A stretch of DNA of 64,000 nt from assembly GCA_016808115.1 (NCBI GenBank), contig JAEQBH010003969.1, positions 236,326-300,325 on the forward strand. The letters run 5' to 3'. The stretch's first letter is position 1, and each line of letters opens with the position of its first letter. The position numbers and the translations under genes were made by a program. The notes beneath the pieces are model-generated. The model was not told where the DNA came from, made no database searches, and saw only the letters and a list, made by a program, of their open reading frames with translations. Origin of the DNA: Tetrastigma voinierianum (taxonomy: Eukaryota > Streptophyta > Magnoliopsida > Vitales > Vitaceae). Positions 1 through 11,870 of the stretch are shown here, piece by piece.

Positions 1-272
1 ATGACAAAGAGTTTCCAGACATGGGTCTTCCGTATCGCGACATAATGTCTATATGTAGCAGTGAAACCGCCGGCTATGTCCTGACAAGCGAGTGCGCGCA
101 CGATAAGAGGCGGCTTTGTCACCCGCGGCAGATGCAGGCGTGCATAGAAGTGCATGCATGACAGAGACACGCACACGATAGAGGTATTCTGTCACGACAA
201 AGAAATCTCTATCATGACAGACTTTGTACAGTGGAAAAAAAAAAAAGGACCCCCTGGGATTAGGGCGTCACA
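1..272 (-). repeat. LTR fragment, minus orientation, cut by window edge
   Basis: The right edge reads TAGGGCGTCACA. On the minus strand this is TGTGACGCCCTA, a typical start of a plant Ty3/gypsy LTR. A poly-A run at 235-246 is poly-T in LTR orientation. The segment repeats short words such as CATGACAGA and CTTTGTCA. The rest of the LTR and any internal region lie outside the window, so family and length are unknown. Confidence 0.45.
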
Positions 273-1149
273 CTAGCTTTCTCAAACGGGCTTTAAGACT
301 CTCCCATCTGGATAATGCCGATATGGTTTTTTAATAGGTAGTGAACTGACCAATTTCACAATGAGGGCTAACAGAAGCCCTAGGCCCAACGAGTGATGAA
401 TTAAGATCATGGTACTCACAATGCCCTTTTCATTTGGAATTTTGTGCTTTTTCAGTCGAGGGAAAATACTGTGCTTTTAAACCTTGGGTGTAGAAAGTTG
501 AAAGGGTTGGGAGAATTGATGCATACATTGAATGCGCCGGAAGGTGAAGCACATTTGGATACAAAGCGTGTGGGAAGCGCACGTTTCATAACATTTCTAC
601 GAGCATGCTACTTCGACGACACATTTAATGCACCCATTGATGTTGTGCCCCTATGTATAGGGGTTGGGCTCTTAGTGTTGTTTCTTTGACGATTTCATAG
701 AGCTATTTTCCTATTGCAATTTTCTTTCTCCTATGCTCCTGCAAAATTTTCTTTCAAAGGAATCATCAAAGATCCTTTGACAACTTTCAACTTTCCAATG
801 AGTTTTTGCAACTCAAATCTCGTTTGTATTGCCTTCCTTGTGTTGTTTTTTGTGGCTCTGTTTGTTGAGTATTTTTGGGTTATAAAGTTTTTACTTCTTT
901 CTAAGGGTGCAATCATCATTCGTCGGTGAGGTTATGGTGATGATGCTGCAGGCGGTATGTGGGATGTTCCCAGGGTTGCGGACATCCATTAGGGTCTGCG
1001 AAGGTTCCTAGTTTAGGGTTCTTAGGTCTTGTCACTAATGAGTTGTCAAACCTCCAGAGGGGGATTTCTTTTGTCTTTCGAGGGTTTTTTCGCCTTCGTT
1101 GTTTAATGGGCCTTAAGTTGATCCCTTTTTTATGTTTGTTTGCTTGTAG
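273..1149. other. Unassigned region upstream of a degraded plus-strand gene
   Basis: No recognisable protein domain was found. Plus-strand frames are short. The right edge ends in a T-rich stretch followed by TTGCTTGTAG, which resembles a plant intron 3' splice site placed just before a gene-like reading frame. By position it may hold the leader or first exons of that gene, but this is inference only. Confidence 0.3.
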
Positions 1150-1736
1150 AATGGCGAGAGGTCATTAAGAGACTTCTACAAGCTAAGTTGGGCGTAAAAT
1201 GGGGACTTCTCGGGAAACACGCCCTGTAAGCAACCTATTCGCTGCTATGTTTGTAGAGGAATTGAGATCGTTCGAGTTGGGTTCCCTCACAGGCATCGGA
1301 TTGGGGTGGCGAACTGACCGGTTGCCCTGGCTATAGAAGGCAAATAATGTCGTTTATTTCACGAGACCCAGTTTCGCTGTGGACCAGCTTCCTTATCCTA
1401 TCTTTGGTGAAGCGGTTTTTGCACTTCACTAGGGCACCTCCTATACTTACACATCCGAATGTCTTTCGAATTCTGATGGGTTTCAGTGTGTTAAACCTTC
1501 TCTACCAGTTGGATATTTCACTAGTAGAGATTTTTTTTATTTATACTTTGAAGCTTGGGATTAAGGGCCGCTTATCTATGTCAACCCATAGCCCCCGACT
1601 GCAATTCGTAATTGGGCACTTGGACTCTTCTAAGACTGAAGCGAAATGGGTTGTTTTAGTTGAAGGTCCCTGTGATATGAGACGTCGGATTCTCCTAGGC
1701 TTCCATTTGATCTGAATCAGTCTCTCATGCTCCCAG
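1150..1736 (+). pseudogene. Degraded gene of unknown function, N-terminal part (possible Tat antisense ORF)
   Basis: From about 1341 one plus frame stays protein-like across several in-frame stops. It contains VVYFTRPSFAV, LPYPIFGEAVFAL, LPVGYFTSRDFFYLYFEAWD and PPTAIRNWALG, then shifts frame near 1620 into EAKWVVLVEGPCDMRRR and ILLGFHLI. The density of aromatic and hydrophobic blocks is unlike random translation. The reading is cut at 1737 by a minus-strand LTR, and gene-like sequence resumes at 3921. I do not recognise the family with certainty. It resembles the extra ORFs carried between pol and the 3' LTR of plant Tat retrotransposons, and the neighbourhood (repeats, then a minus-strand Tat pol end further right) fits. 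At least three stops and one frameshift make it non-functional. Confidence 0.45.
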
Positions 1737-3920
1737 TGCCACACCCCCAACCCCCGCCTAGGCGGATGAAAGGGGCGTGAAACTATACTAGGACTCTTTA
1801 CTTGCTTTTTCAGACATTGGTAGGCCCAAGTCTTATAACTGAATCAAAATATCATATACAAATATACAAAGTAAAACTACCACCGTAGTGGTTTTTACAG
1901 TGTCAATACATACAGTCTTAAGTCCTATTTACATGTACATATACAAAAAATGTACATTTACATTTACATAGTCAGAGCACAAAACCTACTGTGATGGACT
2001 CCTACTAGTTTATTGGCCCAACAGTATGCAGAAGATTGCGGACGTCCTCCTCTGTACCTACATGGATAAAAACTCGTGCTAAGCTTAACGCTTAGTGGGA
2101 AACATATGACTTACCCCATATACACATGCACAATACTCATTTACAGTAAGCATATAACAATAAAAGATATCTGATGCTTGAATGTCGAAATTTTTCCTGA
2201 ATTCATATAACAAACTTATACACATACTTGTACTTATAGCAGACTTATACTTGTTCAGATCTCCCGTAGGAGTTATAGAGCTTATACTTATGCGGAGGTA
2301 CCCGTGGAGCCCTCTGAGGCTTATACTTGTGCAAAGGTACCGTGGGCCTTTGTATTAGAGCTTATACGTGTACGGAGGTACTCGTAGGTACTACAGAGCT
2401 TATACTTGTGCAGAGGTACCCGTAGGTACTATAGAGCTTATACTTGTACAAAGGTACCCATAGATTTTACATTCGAGGAGCGAAACGATGCGTTCGCACC
2501 CATATTCGTTATTCAGACTCTTATCATATAATTGTTTGACTACCTAGACTATTAATAAGAAATGAGTAGGACACAACACCATAAGTACCCGAAGGTACGG
2601 TACAATACTGAGGTGCCGTAGCACAAGAAGAGTCTTGGGGAAGCAGCGTGAAGAGTGTCGTCGCACTAATTAGAGTGCTAGAAGTACTATACATATGCGC
2701 CTGTATCCAGCAGGTGCTATGTCATTCAATATCCGGTCTTAGGCAGTCCTATAATTATATGTGTTCAGGAACTTCTATCTTATCATAGGGGCATTAAGTT
2801 TTCCAACATCAAACTCGTTTCGCCGAGGCGGCGAGGTATGGTCTAATTTTTCCTTTACCTTACAAACATGAATGGACCCTTTCATACACTTATATGGTCC
2901 TCATTAGTCCAATAGACAAGTCCTCGGAATAACGAAATAGCAAAACATGACTAAAACACATGTCAGTGAACAATGCTACACCACGACGTAGCACTGATAC
3001 GCTGTGGTGTAGTCCTTCGCCGCAACACAGCTTTGCTATGCCTCAGCGTACCCAAGGCTTATCCAAGCCTCCCTCTCGACCACGTTGCGGCATGGACATG
3101 CCACGCCTTAGCATGGACTTATGCTGCTGCGTGGGATCCCTACGCCGTGGCATAAGACCCCGAAATTGCCCAGATTTGCTGATTTCGTCCCTTTATCCAA
3201 AAATCCAACCAAAATCAAAAGAAAACTCGTATACTCTCCCGAAAAACATCTTTGAGTGTGTTTCTAAACCAACGAAACCAAACGTAGAGATTAATTAGGG
3301 TTTTTCAAACCACAACTCAAAAAATACTTATAAGTTAGGTTAACTTCCTAACACCCCAATGACGGTATCCATACATCATAAACCAGAATCCGTACTCAAG
3401 GGAAGTTCCATACTCATCTTATACAAACTAGGGTTTTACCAACCCAACTTTCAACAAATCTAAGGTTATGATGAATTCCTAACTAAACCCTAGATATGGA
3501 ACAAACTAATATCCATACAAATCCATAGTAATCCATACCTTTCTTGGCTTTCTTCTTCTTCCTCTTCTTTTTCTCTTTTCCTCTCTTCACGTAATGCCCT
3601 AGCCCTCCATCCCAAATGAGAGACCAACTTGGTCTTATCCCATTTAATCTAATTTTCCTTTTATTACCCTTTGGTCCTCAAACTCTCTTCTATTTGCACC
3701 ACAACTTATGCCATTTCTATAATAGCATCTCATCTTCTTATCTTATGACTTTTATATCCTGTTTTAACAAATTCCACTTTTACCCTTATATCTTGTACAA
3801 ATTCCGGGTTTTGAAATTTTCTCACTTAGCAAAATAATAATGGCGAAAAATTTCAAAATGCACTTATAATATACCCTAATTATGTTTTAAAAGGACTAAG
3901 GTGTATTTCGGGGTGTTACA
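1737..3920 (-). repeat. Long LTR, family A copy 1 (2.18 kb, minus)
   Basis: On the minus strand this LTR starts TGTAACACCCCGAAATACAC (right edge 3920) and ends GTGTGGCA (left edge 1737). It shares blocks with the copies at 51412-55219 and 25430-27785: the CTACCACCG block at about 1878, the TGTACCTACA...AAAACTCGTGCTAAGC block at about 2053, and GCTTAACGCTTAGTGGGAAACAT at about 2080. No clear primer site lies beside the left edge, so it is probably a solo LTR. The 5-bp flanks are cccag and tccaa, which match only at the middle three bases, so the target duplication is doubtful. Confidence 0.7.
2240..2470. repeat. Minisatellite inside family A LTR, about 38-bp period
   Basis: Five degenerate units carry AGCTTATACTTGT followed by GGTACCCGTAGGTACT. 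They recur at about 2281, 2319, 2360, 2398 and 2435. Related CTTATACTT and GAGGTACCCGTAGG words recur in the copy at 51412-55219 (about 51930-53100), so the block belongs to the LTR family. Confidence 0.65.
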
Positions 3921-6012
3921 TCCAAGTTTGTTTCAGCTTGATAAAGCTTGTACTTCCCTAGGTCGTCTATATCTTGATTTGCCCTTTCTCTTTGAATTTT
4001 GTGTAGGTAAGCACAAGCGAGGCCGGCTGGTTAGCTAGGTGGAGAAGACCATATTGGATTGCATCAAACGGTTACTCATGATCACTAAGAGGGAGCGCAA
4101 TCACGAGCTCCTTTTGTTTGTAAAAAACCTGCAGGAGTTGGGCGCCAGTCCCTTACCTTACATAGTCCCCGTTATCCCCCGTCCGTTGCCAGAAGAGTTT
4201 ATTAAGGGTGAACATTTTATTCTTGTTGACCTTCTGAAGTCAATCTCGGGTAGCTCTTCACAGGTGGGGTCCACTTAAGAGCCTCAAGCCGAGATCGCTT
4301 AAGAAGCCTTGGCTACCTTTGTTCTGCCTGATCAATCACCTTTAGCTGTACAGGATCCAAAGCCTACCCCCCAGGCGACGAAGAAGAATAAGGGAAAGAA
4401 GGGGAAGAAGGTTGGACAGGTAAAGGCTGTTGGCTCGAGGTTATAAGTCTTTCTAGACTGGGAAAATCCAATTCCTCCTACAGGAGAAACTCAGGGTGTC
4501 CGTCCTATTCCCAATATTGCAAGTGAGCCGACTAAGGAGAGTGAAGACGACATGTCTAGTCTTGTCGTTGGATTTGTCATATGGATGCGCAAGCGAGTTG
4601 CGAGTGCTCAAGGGGAAACTACCTTATACTTTAAAGAACCAGGCGACAAACGCTCAAAAAGGTTTGGTCTAGATGAAGAGGTTCAGAAAAGCCCGCCAAT
4701 AGTTACTTTGGACTCTCCCAACGAGCCTCACGATGCCGCCCCGGAGCTTTAGGGCGCCGCCGGGATGCCTCCGGGAGGCTTGTGCATCTTTGGAGGATGG
4801 GATTCCAGCCGAAGGACCTCCTAGCGCTAATAAAGTTGTGGGCAAGGCTCCCTCCGTAGAGACAGTCGTTGGTCCGTCGCTCCCAACTAGGCGATCCAAC
4901 CTCGTAATTGTCGACAACTTCTGAGGCGAGGGTCTGATAAGTGAGTCTTGAACTCATGTATTAAGCTAGATAAGTAAGGATCATCTTTTAGCGAACACAT
5001 ATGTTCCTAGTCGGATCTTTGCCTAGTCAATTATTGACCACATTTGGAACCCCTTTAACCCGGAGGGACACTTACATCCGCACGATATGCCTGAATTGTA
5101 CCCACCAGCCTTCGAATACAGGTGGTGGCTGTTTTTGAAGAGTATTTTATTCCCTTCCCCAGCTATATGGATGGAAAATCCTACCAGCATATGGTTGAAG
5201 ATGGAATGTATATTCGGAACCATGATTTTAATGAGACGGCTGAGCTGGTATGGCTAGACTTCTAACATTTGAACGTGAGTTTCATTTTATGATTTTCTCC
5301 TAACACCTTTTCTTTTATAGGTTGTAACTGCTATTTGAAATATGGCACGCCAGCATAGGGAACTTCATCTTTGGCTGGAAGACGCCAAGAAGATACGATG
5401 TTATGCTCAATTTGCCATTTTCAGGCATCAGGCCTTGACAACGCCCTAGACAAGGCTAAAGCTAGGTCTAAGAATTGGGAGCGGAAGGCTAAGGCGGGTA
5501 TAGAGAGGATTACAAGTGTGGAAAAAGAGAGAGATGAAGATAAGGAATAGGCCGAAGCACGCCCCGGCTAGCTGCGGATTGAGGGCAGGGGATGCGAAGG
5601 CGGGACAGGAGGATAGCTTTGGCTGGGGTCTAGAACACCTTGGTGATTATGGAGGCTAAGCTGGAGCTGAGGCTGGGGTTACCCACTGGAGGTTTAACCG
5701 GACTTCACTTGTTGGAGATTGGGGTGACAGATGAAGTGTCTTTACCTTTACTCTCAGTAAGGATAAAAATAGCCATGGAAGGACTGTCGGGAAAAGGCCT
5801 TGGAGCTAATCTTTGCCTATGGTTACAGATGTTGCATGTTCAAACACAATATCTGTGGTGACCAACCAGAAGTTCCAAACGGCATGCCCGTTTCCTCCGA
5901 CCCACTTCTTTTAGAGTTCTTCGTGAACCCCAGGTGCCCCCAGGTTCCAACAGCCACTAAGGCCAAGACAATCGAGGTGGACCAGAGCGAAGCGGCAGGG
6001 AGGACAAAATAA
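3921..6012 (+). pseudogene. Degraded gene of unknown function, C-terminal part with lysine-rich and coiled-coil segments
   Basis: Plus-strand gene-like sequence runs through several frames. At 4039-4278 it includes LLLFVKNLQELGASPLPYIV and VIPRPLPEEF. A lysine-rich stretch (KKNKGKKGKK) follows at about 4380, an acidic linker at about 4530, and a charged helical stretch with ALDKAKARSKNWERKAKAG and VEKERDEDKE at about 5440-5550. The last frame ends EVPNGMPVSSDPLLLEFFVN...EAAGRTK, with a stop at 6010-6012. An intron-like GTGAGT...CTAAC...TTTATAG lies at 5275-5320, but it is only 46 bp, shorter than usual plant introns. Stops and frameshifts are frequent. It probably continues the gene at 1150-1736, split by the LTR between them. 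No function is assigned. Confidence 0.45.
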
Positions 6013-6339
6013 CTCGAGATGAGCGGTCTAGCTAGGGATTTTGTTATAACATCTTAAATTCCTTCTTTTTTTTCTCTTTTTTTCTTTTTTTTTTTGTTTG
6101 GGGGAATTTCTATAATACTGGGCCCCACATGGCGCCGGGATACATATATTTTTAATGGAACCATAGCGTCATCAGGCGTATTTTTGGAAATTCCATAAAT
6201 TATTGATTTATTTATGCAATTGATATCTTTTATTTCGCAACTTTATGCTATGAGTCTTGATTAGGATAGTTACTCCAAGGATATCACTATTATAAGTTTT
6301 TGAGAACTAGAAGCTGGTATGGATTGCACACGGGCTAGT
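6013..6339. other. Non-coding interval left of the Athila insertion
   Basis: It holds a T-rich stretch at 6060-6110 and no recognisable coding sequence. The last five bases, ctagt (6335-6339), are the left target-site duplication of the Athila element. Confidence 0.5.
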
Positions 6340-7636
6340 TGATCGGGATGAATCATGCATGCATTTCAGTTGAATTCTCGGTGTTCTTTATAGCTAAAAT
6401 GCATGATTCACAGTCTTTTTCATTAATATCATAGCCCCAATCCCTCTCATATTATATTTGTTCGAGTGAATATAGGCGATGTTGGAATCAAAGGAATGAT
6501 AAAAAGACAAAAAACCATAATAGAAGCAGAAATGACAAAAAGGCGGATAGAAAAAGAGCTATTGGTTCGCCGCAGTGAAGAGACTCTTCGCCGCGGTGAA
6601 GCACTTCGCGTGCGGGCCCGGCTTCATAGCAGCCGAACGATGCGTCGAGTTTGAAGGGCCTCGAGCTACTTGCCTTGTGAAGCAACCTTCGCCGCTACAT
6701 AGCGAGGTCCCCTTTCCAAAGCGGGAACTGCAGGCTAAAGCCTACAGGCCATTGATGGGCTGCGTCTCGGAGTATAAAGGGAAGATTTTTCGAAGCAAAA
6801 GGGGGATTGGATTGAGAAGAAGAGGGAGAGACAAGAGAGAGATATCAAGATCGACAGATTCAGGAAAGATCGCGAATACGGGGTTTTTTATAGTTCTTTC
6901 TTCAACCTACTTCATGATTTTAATTCCTCAATCTGTAATGAATAATATGATGAACTAATTCTTTTCTCTAGGGTTTTGCCAACCCTAACCACAGTTTGAT
7001 GGATTGATTTTCAGTTTTGGGTTGTTTGAATATTAATAGCGAGTTCATACGTTTCTTTAATTACGGGTTTAATTACATGTTGAGTGTCGGCTACTTGATG
7101 ACATACGAGCTAGGAGTTTGAGATCAAGAAGATAACTTCTAGGGACATGGATTCTTGGCAGCAGGCGGTTGAAGATAGAGATATTCCGGACATAGAGTGT
7201 GGCACTAGAGGTTTGCACATTTAGGTGTTTACCCCGGAGTCGAGGGGTTGAGCGAGATGCAATACAGCTAGATAGGCAAATATATCTCGAGAGAGAGATA
7301 TCTTGTAGGAAAGATCAACACACTTAACATAACTCCTTATGAATATGATAAGTCCTTAATTGAATTGACATCTATCATATGTGGTAGGGTTTTTCATCAT
7401 CGATATAACTTAATACACCCGATTTTAAGTTTTTGTTAAATCTAGTAATTTAGTCATAATTCGCTTTAGGATTAGATCCAAATATTGTCAGAGTCGATGC
7501 GTCATTAGTCAACACACTTCTCTTGAGGGAGCGACGCTGACTAACCCTTTACGCTCACGTTAACTTCGACATGTATACTTGTGCACACGGGTTTACGTTT
7601 CCCACCTAATTTCACATACTCACTTTCGGCCCGTCA
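6340..7636 (+). repeat. Athila 5' LTR (1297 bp)
   Basis: It begins TGATCGGGATGAATCATGCA and ends CGGCCCGTCA, six bases before the primer site. It aligns along its length with 22425-23779: both contain GCATTTCAGTTGAATTCT, the GC-rich TTCGCCGC/GTGAAG cluster, a TATA box, TCAATCTGTAATGAATAATA, and TACACCCGATTTTAAG near the end. It supplies the promoter and polyadenylation signals of the element. Confidence 0.88.
6773..6780 (+). promoter_or_regulatory. TATA box of Athila 5' LTR
   Basis: TATAAAGG in the context GGAGTATAAAGGGAAG. The 3' LTR has TATAAAAGG at the equivalent place (22882). Both follow the GC-rich cluster, so this is the likely core promoter. Confidence 0.6.
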
Positions 7637-7642
7637 ATTTTT

Positions 7643-7661
7643 TGGCGCCGTTGCCGGGGAG
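7643..7661 (+). other. Primer binding site, tRNA-Asp type
   Basis: TGGCGCCGTTGCCGGGGAG lies six bases after the LTR end. It is complementary to the 3' end of plant tRNA-Asp, the primer typical of Athila elements. It fixes both the LTR end and the plus orientation. Confidence 0.88.
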
Positions 7662-8079
7662 AAGTTTAGTGTTGATATTGACAACCGTGCCATAGATAGT
7701 ACTTTGGATCAATTTTACTTTCTTTAGTTCTTCTCACTTATTGATCATTTCTTTTACTTTTATTCCTAGTTTACGTGTTTTCCTTTACTGCATCCGTGTT
7801 GTGATTTGGTTTTGTTCTTATCCTGTGATTTCAGGAAAGTATTTAGAGTGCATGGAAACGAGGCACGGGAAGGCGATTCCATTGATCCCGGGCAGAATGG
7901 ACACTACATCGATGCGTAGAAAGCCCGAGTAACTTCGGCTGAAATCATGCGACATCGAGTAGGCGGGGCCGATTCATGATAGGGATGAACCACGAGTGGA
8001 ACCTGATGGACAAAACTAAATCGGGGCCACACACCCGCCGTACGAGCTGATAATCCGCGCATATGCTGCCAGGGAGTTT

Positions 8080-9700
8080 ACCTTGCCACTTACAGTTGTT
8101 CAGTCAGCTATACGTCGACCACCCATACAAGCAAACAACTTTGAGCTAAAAGGAGTAACGTTACAAATGCTCCCCAATATACAATTCCATGGACTACCTA
8201 GTGAGAATCCGAATGCACATTTGACCAGCTTTATTGGAATTACGCTGACCGCGGTCGAGAGTATAATGGGAGTAAGCGAAGCTCTCAGCTGCATTTATTC
8301 ATTCATAGCAATCGGGCTAAACACTAGTTGACCAACCAACCTCCAGACTCCATCACCTCATGGAATGAGTTGGTGCATAAATTTCTAACCAAATTTTTCC
8401 CACCCTCGAAAATAGCTCAATTGGTGGAAGAAATTAATACATTTAGACAATTTGAGGGGGAGAACCTAGCTGAAGCTTGGGAGAGATTTCATGAGCTATT
8501 GAGGAGGTGCCCACATCATAGATTAACTAAGTGGATGCAGGTGCATGTCGTTCTCTGATAATTACAGCGGCTCGGCTAGGACAATCATTGATGCTACGAC
8601 CCGGGAGGTGCTCGATGAAGCCACATATCAAGCCTATGAGATCTTGAAGGATACAACTACTAATACTAACCAGTGGCCTAGAGATAGATCGACACCTAAG
8701 AAACCCTCGCGGAGGCAGACCACGGAGGTTCTGTTAACTTGGTAAACCATGCATAGTTAACTAGAAGGCTGCGGAAACAACGGAATTACCGAGTAAATGC
8801 TATTGAGAGGAATAATCGAGTGGGAAATTTGTGAATCTTGCGGTGGACAGCACAATACTATGGAGTGTCAGTCAGGGCAGATGACGGTGAGAGGGCTGAT
8901 ATGTGAATCAACGAATCAGCCATAATAGGGCGGTATAAGGGCAATGCATGAGGCAGAGATGCGAATGTCCAGAGGAGGCCGAGGAGTGCGGGTCGGGGAT
9001 GGAGGCAATCAGAATAGTCAGAATAATCAGAACTATGAATGGAGGAATAGTCAGAATAACATGCCACTACCCCGAGTGAATGAAACACCCCCTGAGAAGA
9101 AAGTAGACTTGGAGCAAGAACTTGCACAGATGCTCACCTTGCACACATATGAATGAGACGAGGCGAATTCTGAGGACACGAACCATTGATTGAGCAATCG
9201 AATGACTGTTTGAAACTTTAGAGGGTGCAAATGATTCAAATGTCGATCTGTTGGCGGAGAGGCAACGGGGAGCATTAGAAGTAGTCAGTGAGTAGAGCGA
9301 GAAGGTAATGAACATGTAAAGGTTGTCACATTAAGGATTGGCAAAGAACTAGTAGCACTAGGGCAGCCACCAGTGATAAGGGAGGTAGAAACATAAGAAG
9401 TAATCTAGCCTAGCCAGACTGACATGGTAGTAAGAGACGGCCCATCGAGGAAAAAGTTGGGTGAGAAAAGAAACGAGTCGGTGACCACCTGAGAGCGAGA
9501 CCCATCTCGATTTCGTGCCTCGATGCTGGAGAAGAGTAAATTGGACAAGTAATTCACCAAGTTTTTGGAGGTGTTCAAGAAACTGCATATAAACATTTTG
9601 TTTGCCTATTAGAGCAAATGCCCAGTTACGTGAAATTCTTGAAGGAAATGTGTCCCGAAAAAGAAATTTGTCAAACTTTGAGACGATGAAGCCTCACTAG
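8080..9700 (+). pseudogene. gag: Athila gag (capsid and nucleocapsid), degraded
   Basis: Gag forms the virus-like particle and packages element RNA. The capsid part is read in three frame segments: 8083-8331 (ANNFELKGVTLQMLPNIQFH, GLPSENPNAHL), 8328-8558 (SITSWNELVHKFLTKFFPP, GENLAEAWERFHELLRRCPH) and 8545-8745 (SARTIIDATTREVLDEATY, ILKDTTTNTNQWP). These are in the usual Athila gag order. A zinc-knuckle CX2CX3HX4C (CESCGGQHNTMEC) lies at 8830-8868, the spacing typical of Athila. An Asn/Gln-rich tail follows (8944-9156). Frameshifts and stops break the gene, including a stop between the N-terminal block and the SITSWNEL block. Confidence 0.88.
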
Positions 9701-9704
9701 GAGT

Positions 9705-10282
9705 GCGTGCCATCTATGGCCCGAAAACTACCACAAAATTTGAAAAACCACGGCGGTTTTACCATACCGTGCACAATTAGAAATTCCATCTTTGAGAAGG
9801 CCTTGTGTGATCTGGGAGCAAGTATTAACCTCATGCCGCTATCTATATTCAGACGATTGGGATTAGGTGAAGCTCGCCTAACCACAGTCACACTCCAGTT
9901 GGAAAATAGGTCACTGAAACACCCTAGGGGTTGATTGAAGACGTTCGGTCAAAGTGGATAAGCTCATCTTTAGAAGCGATTCATTGTTACTGGATATGGA
10001 AGAAAATAAGAAATACCTATCATACTAGTGAGGCCATTTCTGGCGACTAACGGCGATGATTGATGTGCAAGGGAGGTGAAATTGAGAGTACAAGATGATG
10101 AGGTCACCTTCAATGTGTTCAAAGCCCTGAGATACCCAACAGAGAGTGATGCATGCTTTTTAGTAGAGACTGTTGAGGCTATAGTGTCAAGCCAAAGTGG
10201 TCTTACTGACCCTTTGGAGGCTAGCCCGGTACAGAGTGATTCAAAGAACTTGAATGAAGAGGAAGCTCTTAAGTATGTTTGA
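9705..10282 (+). pseudogene. Athila aspartic protease and linker to RT, degraded
   Basis: The protease matures Gag-Pol. The frame from 9707 has LPQNLKNHGGFTIPCTI, then the active-site block ALCDLGASINLMPLSIFRRL with the catalytic Asp at 9809-9811. The DLGAS form is normal for Athila. After a stop near 9932 the reading resumes out of frame and ends in LRVQDDEVTFNVFKALRYP at 10079-10141, the conserved linker before RT. No intact reading frame covers the domain. Confidence 0.88.
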
Positions 10283-10390
10283 ACTTTCTAATGGAAGGAA
10301 ATACTATGAACCTCTCTAGTGAAAACACTCGACGCCTACCCTTCTTAAATAACCCGCAGTCACTACCTTGTCATTTAAGGTAAGCGTATC

Positions 10391-11370
10391 TTGGGAGGCC
10401 TCGTGACCTACATCAAAAATAATTATTTCAACATCTCCGACAAAGATCGGCTAGAAGATAAGTTATTGAGAGTGCTTAGAGATCACAAGGATACAATTGG
10501 TTGGTCTCTAACCAATTTAAAAGGGATTTGCCCCTCTATGTGCATGCATCGAATTCTATTAGGAGATGGTCATAAGCCGTCAGTGGAAGCACAGAGGAGA
10601 CTGAATCCAACTATGAAAGAGGTTGTCCGCAAGGAAGTACTAAAGTGGTTGGCTGCGGGGGTTATATATCCTATCTCTGACAGCGCTTGGGTAAGTCTAG
10701 TATAGGTAATGCTTTCCAAGAAAGCGAGGGAACAACAATAATCAAACACGATAATACCTTGTTACCTTCCAAACAAATGTGGATGGAGGATTTGTATCGA
10801 TTAATTAAACCGAATAAGGCTACCAAAAGACCACTTTCCACTACCGCTTCTCGGATCGATGTCGATAGGCTACAGGCAATGTAATACTACTACTTCTGGG
10901 GATGGGTATCTGAGCAATAACCTGACGCTATAGCCCCTGAAGACCAGGAGAAGACAACATTCACGTGCTTGTATGGTACGTTTGCATTCAGGCAAATGCC
11001 ATTCTAAGTCGTAACACACCAGCACATTTCACAGATGAGGTCATATTCTCGACATGGTCAAAAAAGACAATCGAGGTGTTCACGGACGACTTTCGCATTA
11101 GGGAGTTCCTTTGATGATTGTCTAGGAAAACTTGAGAAATCCGCTCTGTTAAGTGTAAAGAAACCGATCTTGTGTCGAATCGGGAAAAAGTGCCACTTTA
11201 TGGTACAAGAGGGCATCGATACAATCGAATTTCCTAAGAAGAGGTCAGAGGTCGAATCGAAAGCTAAAATTGAGGTAATAGAGAAATTACCTCCACCATT
11301 ATCAGTGAAGGGCATAAGAAGTTTTCTAGGACACGCAGGGTTTTATCAGCGGTTCATTAAATATTTCTCT
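10391..11370 (+). pseudogene. pol: Athila reverse transcriptase, degraded
   Basis: It would copy element RNA into cDNA. Conserved blocks in order are VEAQRRLNPTMKEVVRKEVL and GVIYPISDSAWV (10574-10690), APEDQEKTTFTC and YGTFAFRQMPF (10936-11006), the catalytic block read as FTDDF at 11079-11093, KCHFMVQEGI (about 11190-11220), and KGIRSFLGHAGFYQRFIKYFS (to about 11373). Methionine is the usual residue where FTDDF has Thr; both aspartates are present. The segment between 10700 and 10930 is strongly altered, and frameshifts separate the blocks. Confidence 0.9.
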
Positions 11371-11870
11371 TAGATTGCAAAACCGTTATCCAATCTGCTA
11401 GCTCAGGAGACACCATTTGTTTTTTATGAACAATACCTGCAAGCTTTTTCAGTTCTGAAAGATAAACCGGTATCAACTCCCATAGTTGTAGCACCAGATT
11501 GGGACCTTCCATTCGAGCTAATGTGCGACGCCAGTGACTATGCGATCGAAGCAATGTTGGGGCAGAAAAAAGAAAGGATATTTCAGGTCATCCAATACAA
11601 AGGGCCGAACTTTAAATGATGTTAATCGAATTATGCCACCACTAAAAAGAGCTATCGCCATTTGTTCGCCTTTGATGCAAATGCAGTCTCATTTGATTGA
11701 CAATAAGGTGATAGTGCACATCAATTTCACTCACCATTAAGTACCTAATGACAAAAAAGGATGCAAAGTCGAGACTAATATGATGGGTACTCTTGTTGCA
11801 AGAGTTCGACTTACAGATAAAAGATAAGAAAGGAACAGAGAACTTAGTCACGGACCATTTGTCACAATTA
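11371..11870 (+). pseudogene. pol: Athila RNase H, degraded
   Basis: RNase H removes the RNA strand during cDNA synthesis. The reading continues from RT through IAKPLSNLLAQETPF to APDWDLPFELMCDASDYAIE (about 11490-11550), where the Asp of CDAS (11527-11529) is a catalytic residue. It ends with LQEFDLQIKDKKGTENLVTD and HLSQLEW at about 11796-11880. The segment 11600-11790 is scrambled by stops and frameshifts. Confidence 0.87.
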
